Source: Methylocella silvestris
GTDB lineage: Bacteria; Pseudomonadota; Alphaproteobacteria; Rhizobiales; Beijerinckiaceae
Direction of reading: 5' to 3'
DNA length: 64,000 bases
Assembly: GCF_002891535.1 (NCBI RefSeq)
Contig: NZ_PDZR01000004.1
Location: 119,812 to 183,811, forward strand
Part shown: in pieces, positions 63,824 to 64,000 of the stretch
How the letters are laid out: the number at the start of each line of letters is the position of its first letter
Numbering within the stretch: position 1 is the stretch's first letter
The notes under the pieces: generated by a model
Seen by the model: only the letters and a program-made list of their open reading frames with translations
Told to the model about the DNA's origin: nothing
Databases searched by the model: none
Program-made: the position numbers and the translations under genes

Positions 63824-64000
63824 ATGATCAGCAGATTGAGGACTGGCGCGATGGTGGCCGTTTCCTCTCTGGCGCTGGCGCTGCCGGTCGCGACCGTTTC
63901 GACGCCGGCTGCGGCGCAGGGCTGGCATGGCGGCGGATGGCACGGCGGCGGCGGCGGATGGCGCGGCGGCGCCGGCGGGTGGCATGGTGGCGGCTGGGGC
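63824..64000 (+). CDS. Secreted Gly/His/Trp-rich protein (partial)
   Basis: Frame open to the window edge, 59 residues seen. MISRLRTGAMVAVSSLALAL and the following VATVSTPAAAQ form a signal peptide, after which the mature chain is a Gly-rich repeat of WHGGGWHGGGG and GWRGGAGGWHGG type. Such proteins occur among small envelope or BA14K-like proteins in Rhizobiales; the histidines could bind metal. Function is unknown and the C-terminus is missing. Confidence 0.7.
   Translation, partial: MISRLRTGAMVAVSSLALALPVATVSTPAAAQGWHGGGWHGGGGGWRGGAGGWHGGGWG

Noticed and set aside
1..64000. CRISPR array, insertion sequences, prophage or integrase
   Set aside because: No regularly spaced direct repeats, transposase motifs or phage structural genes were seen on either strand.

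Overview
The window is a high-GC alphaproteobacterial chromosome segment, most likely Hyphomicrobiales and plausibly the Beijerinckiaceae/Methylocystaceae side. The reasons are the PhyR-NepR-EcfG general stress locus, the RegB/RegA redox pair, cobS-cobT aerobic cobaltochelatase genes next to bolA and a J-domain gene, intracellular PHB depolymerase, a SigF/NrsF-linked bufferin operon, a lanmodulin-like protein and CtrA-like boxes. Almost all of it is dense core chromosome. No transposase, integrase, phage module, rRNA operon or CRISPR array was seen.

Layout. 1-3.4 kb: start of ftsK (cut by the window edge), rpmB, a YgjP-type metallopeptidase and phaZ. 3.7-6.1 kb: regB, regA and a CAU tRNA. 6.1-10.8 kb: bolA, J-domain gene, cobS, cobT, secB. 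11-15.5 kb: ThiE/TenI-like protein, Sel1 protein, a secreted SH3-trypsin protein of lower GC, a pseudouridine synthase and corA. 15.6-19.4 kb: opgG/D-like gene and fadD. 19.45-25.5 kb is a metal-response block: nrsF-sigF facing the bufA-bufB-bufC-doxX operon, then chrA-chrB. The two facing promoters carry identical spaced hexamers (GTAACG-N16-CGAA). 26-30.6 kb: nadC, nadB, nadA and a Nudix-type regulator, with two operator-like 17-mers upstream of nadA. 30.6-33.6 kb: yraN, rsmI, lpoA-like lipoprotein. 33.6-38 kb is a stress block: DUF892 ferritin-like protein, small membrane and proline-rich proteins, DUF883 and holin-like proteins, phyR, nepR, ecfG.

38-50.3 kb is housekeeping: fumC, uppP, a DUF4384-like protein, a BrkB-like membrane protein, rmuC, a VOC protein, an EamA transporter, recR, ybaB, dnaX, the 4.5S SRP RNA gene, nudC and queC. 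50.5-50.9 kb holds a four-EF-hand protein whose DPD(K/N)DGT loops match lanmodulin. 51-52.7 kb is a TPR-type gene broken by an apparent 2-nt deletion. 53-56.1 kb: rpsO and pnp. 56.1-60.3 kb: a small conserved protein, a MerR regulator and a PodJ-like coiled-coil/Sel1 membrane protein. 60.3-63.7 kb: pdeM and the ligase-associated DEXH helicase. The right edge cuts a secreted Gly/His/Trp-rich protein.

The most interesting parts are the SigF-controlled bufferin operon beside chromate-resistance genes, the lanmodulin homologue, and the EcfG regulon visible through promoter matches at several small genes. Family assignments come from reading translated sequence and recalled family signatures; no database search was run.
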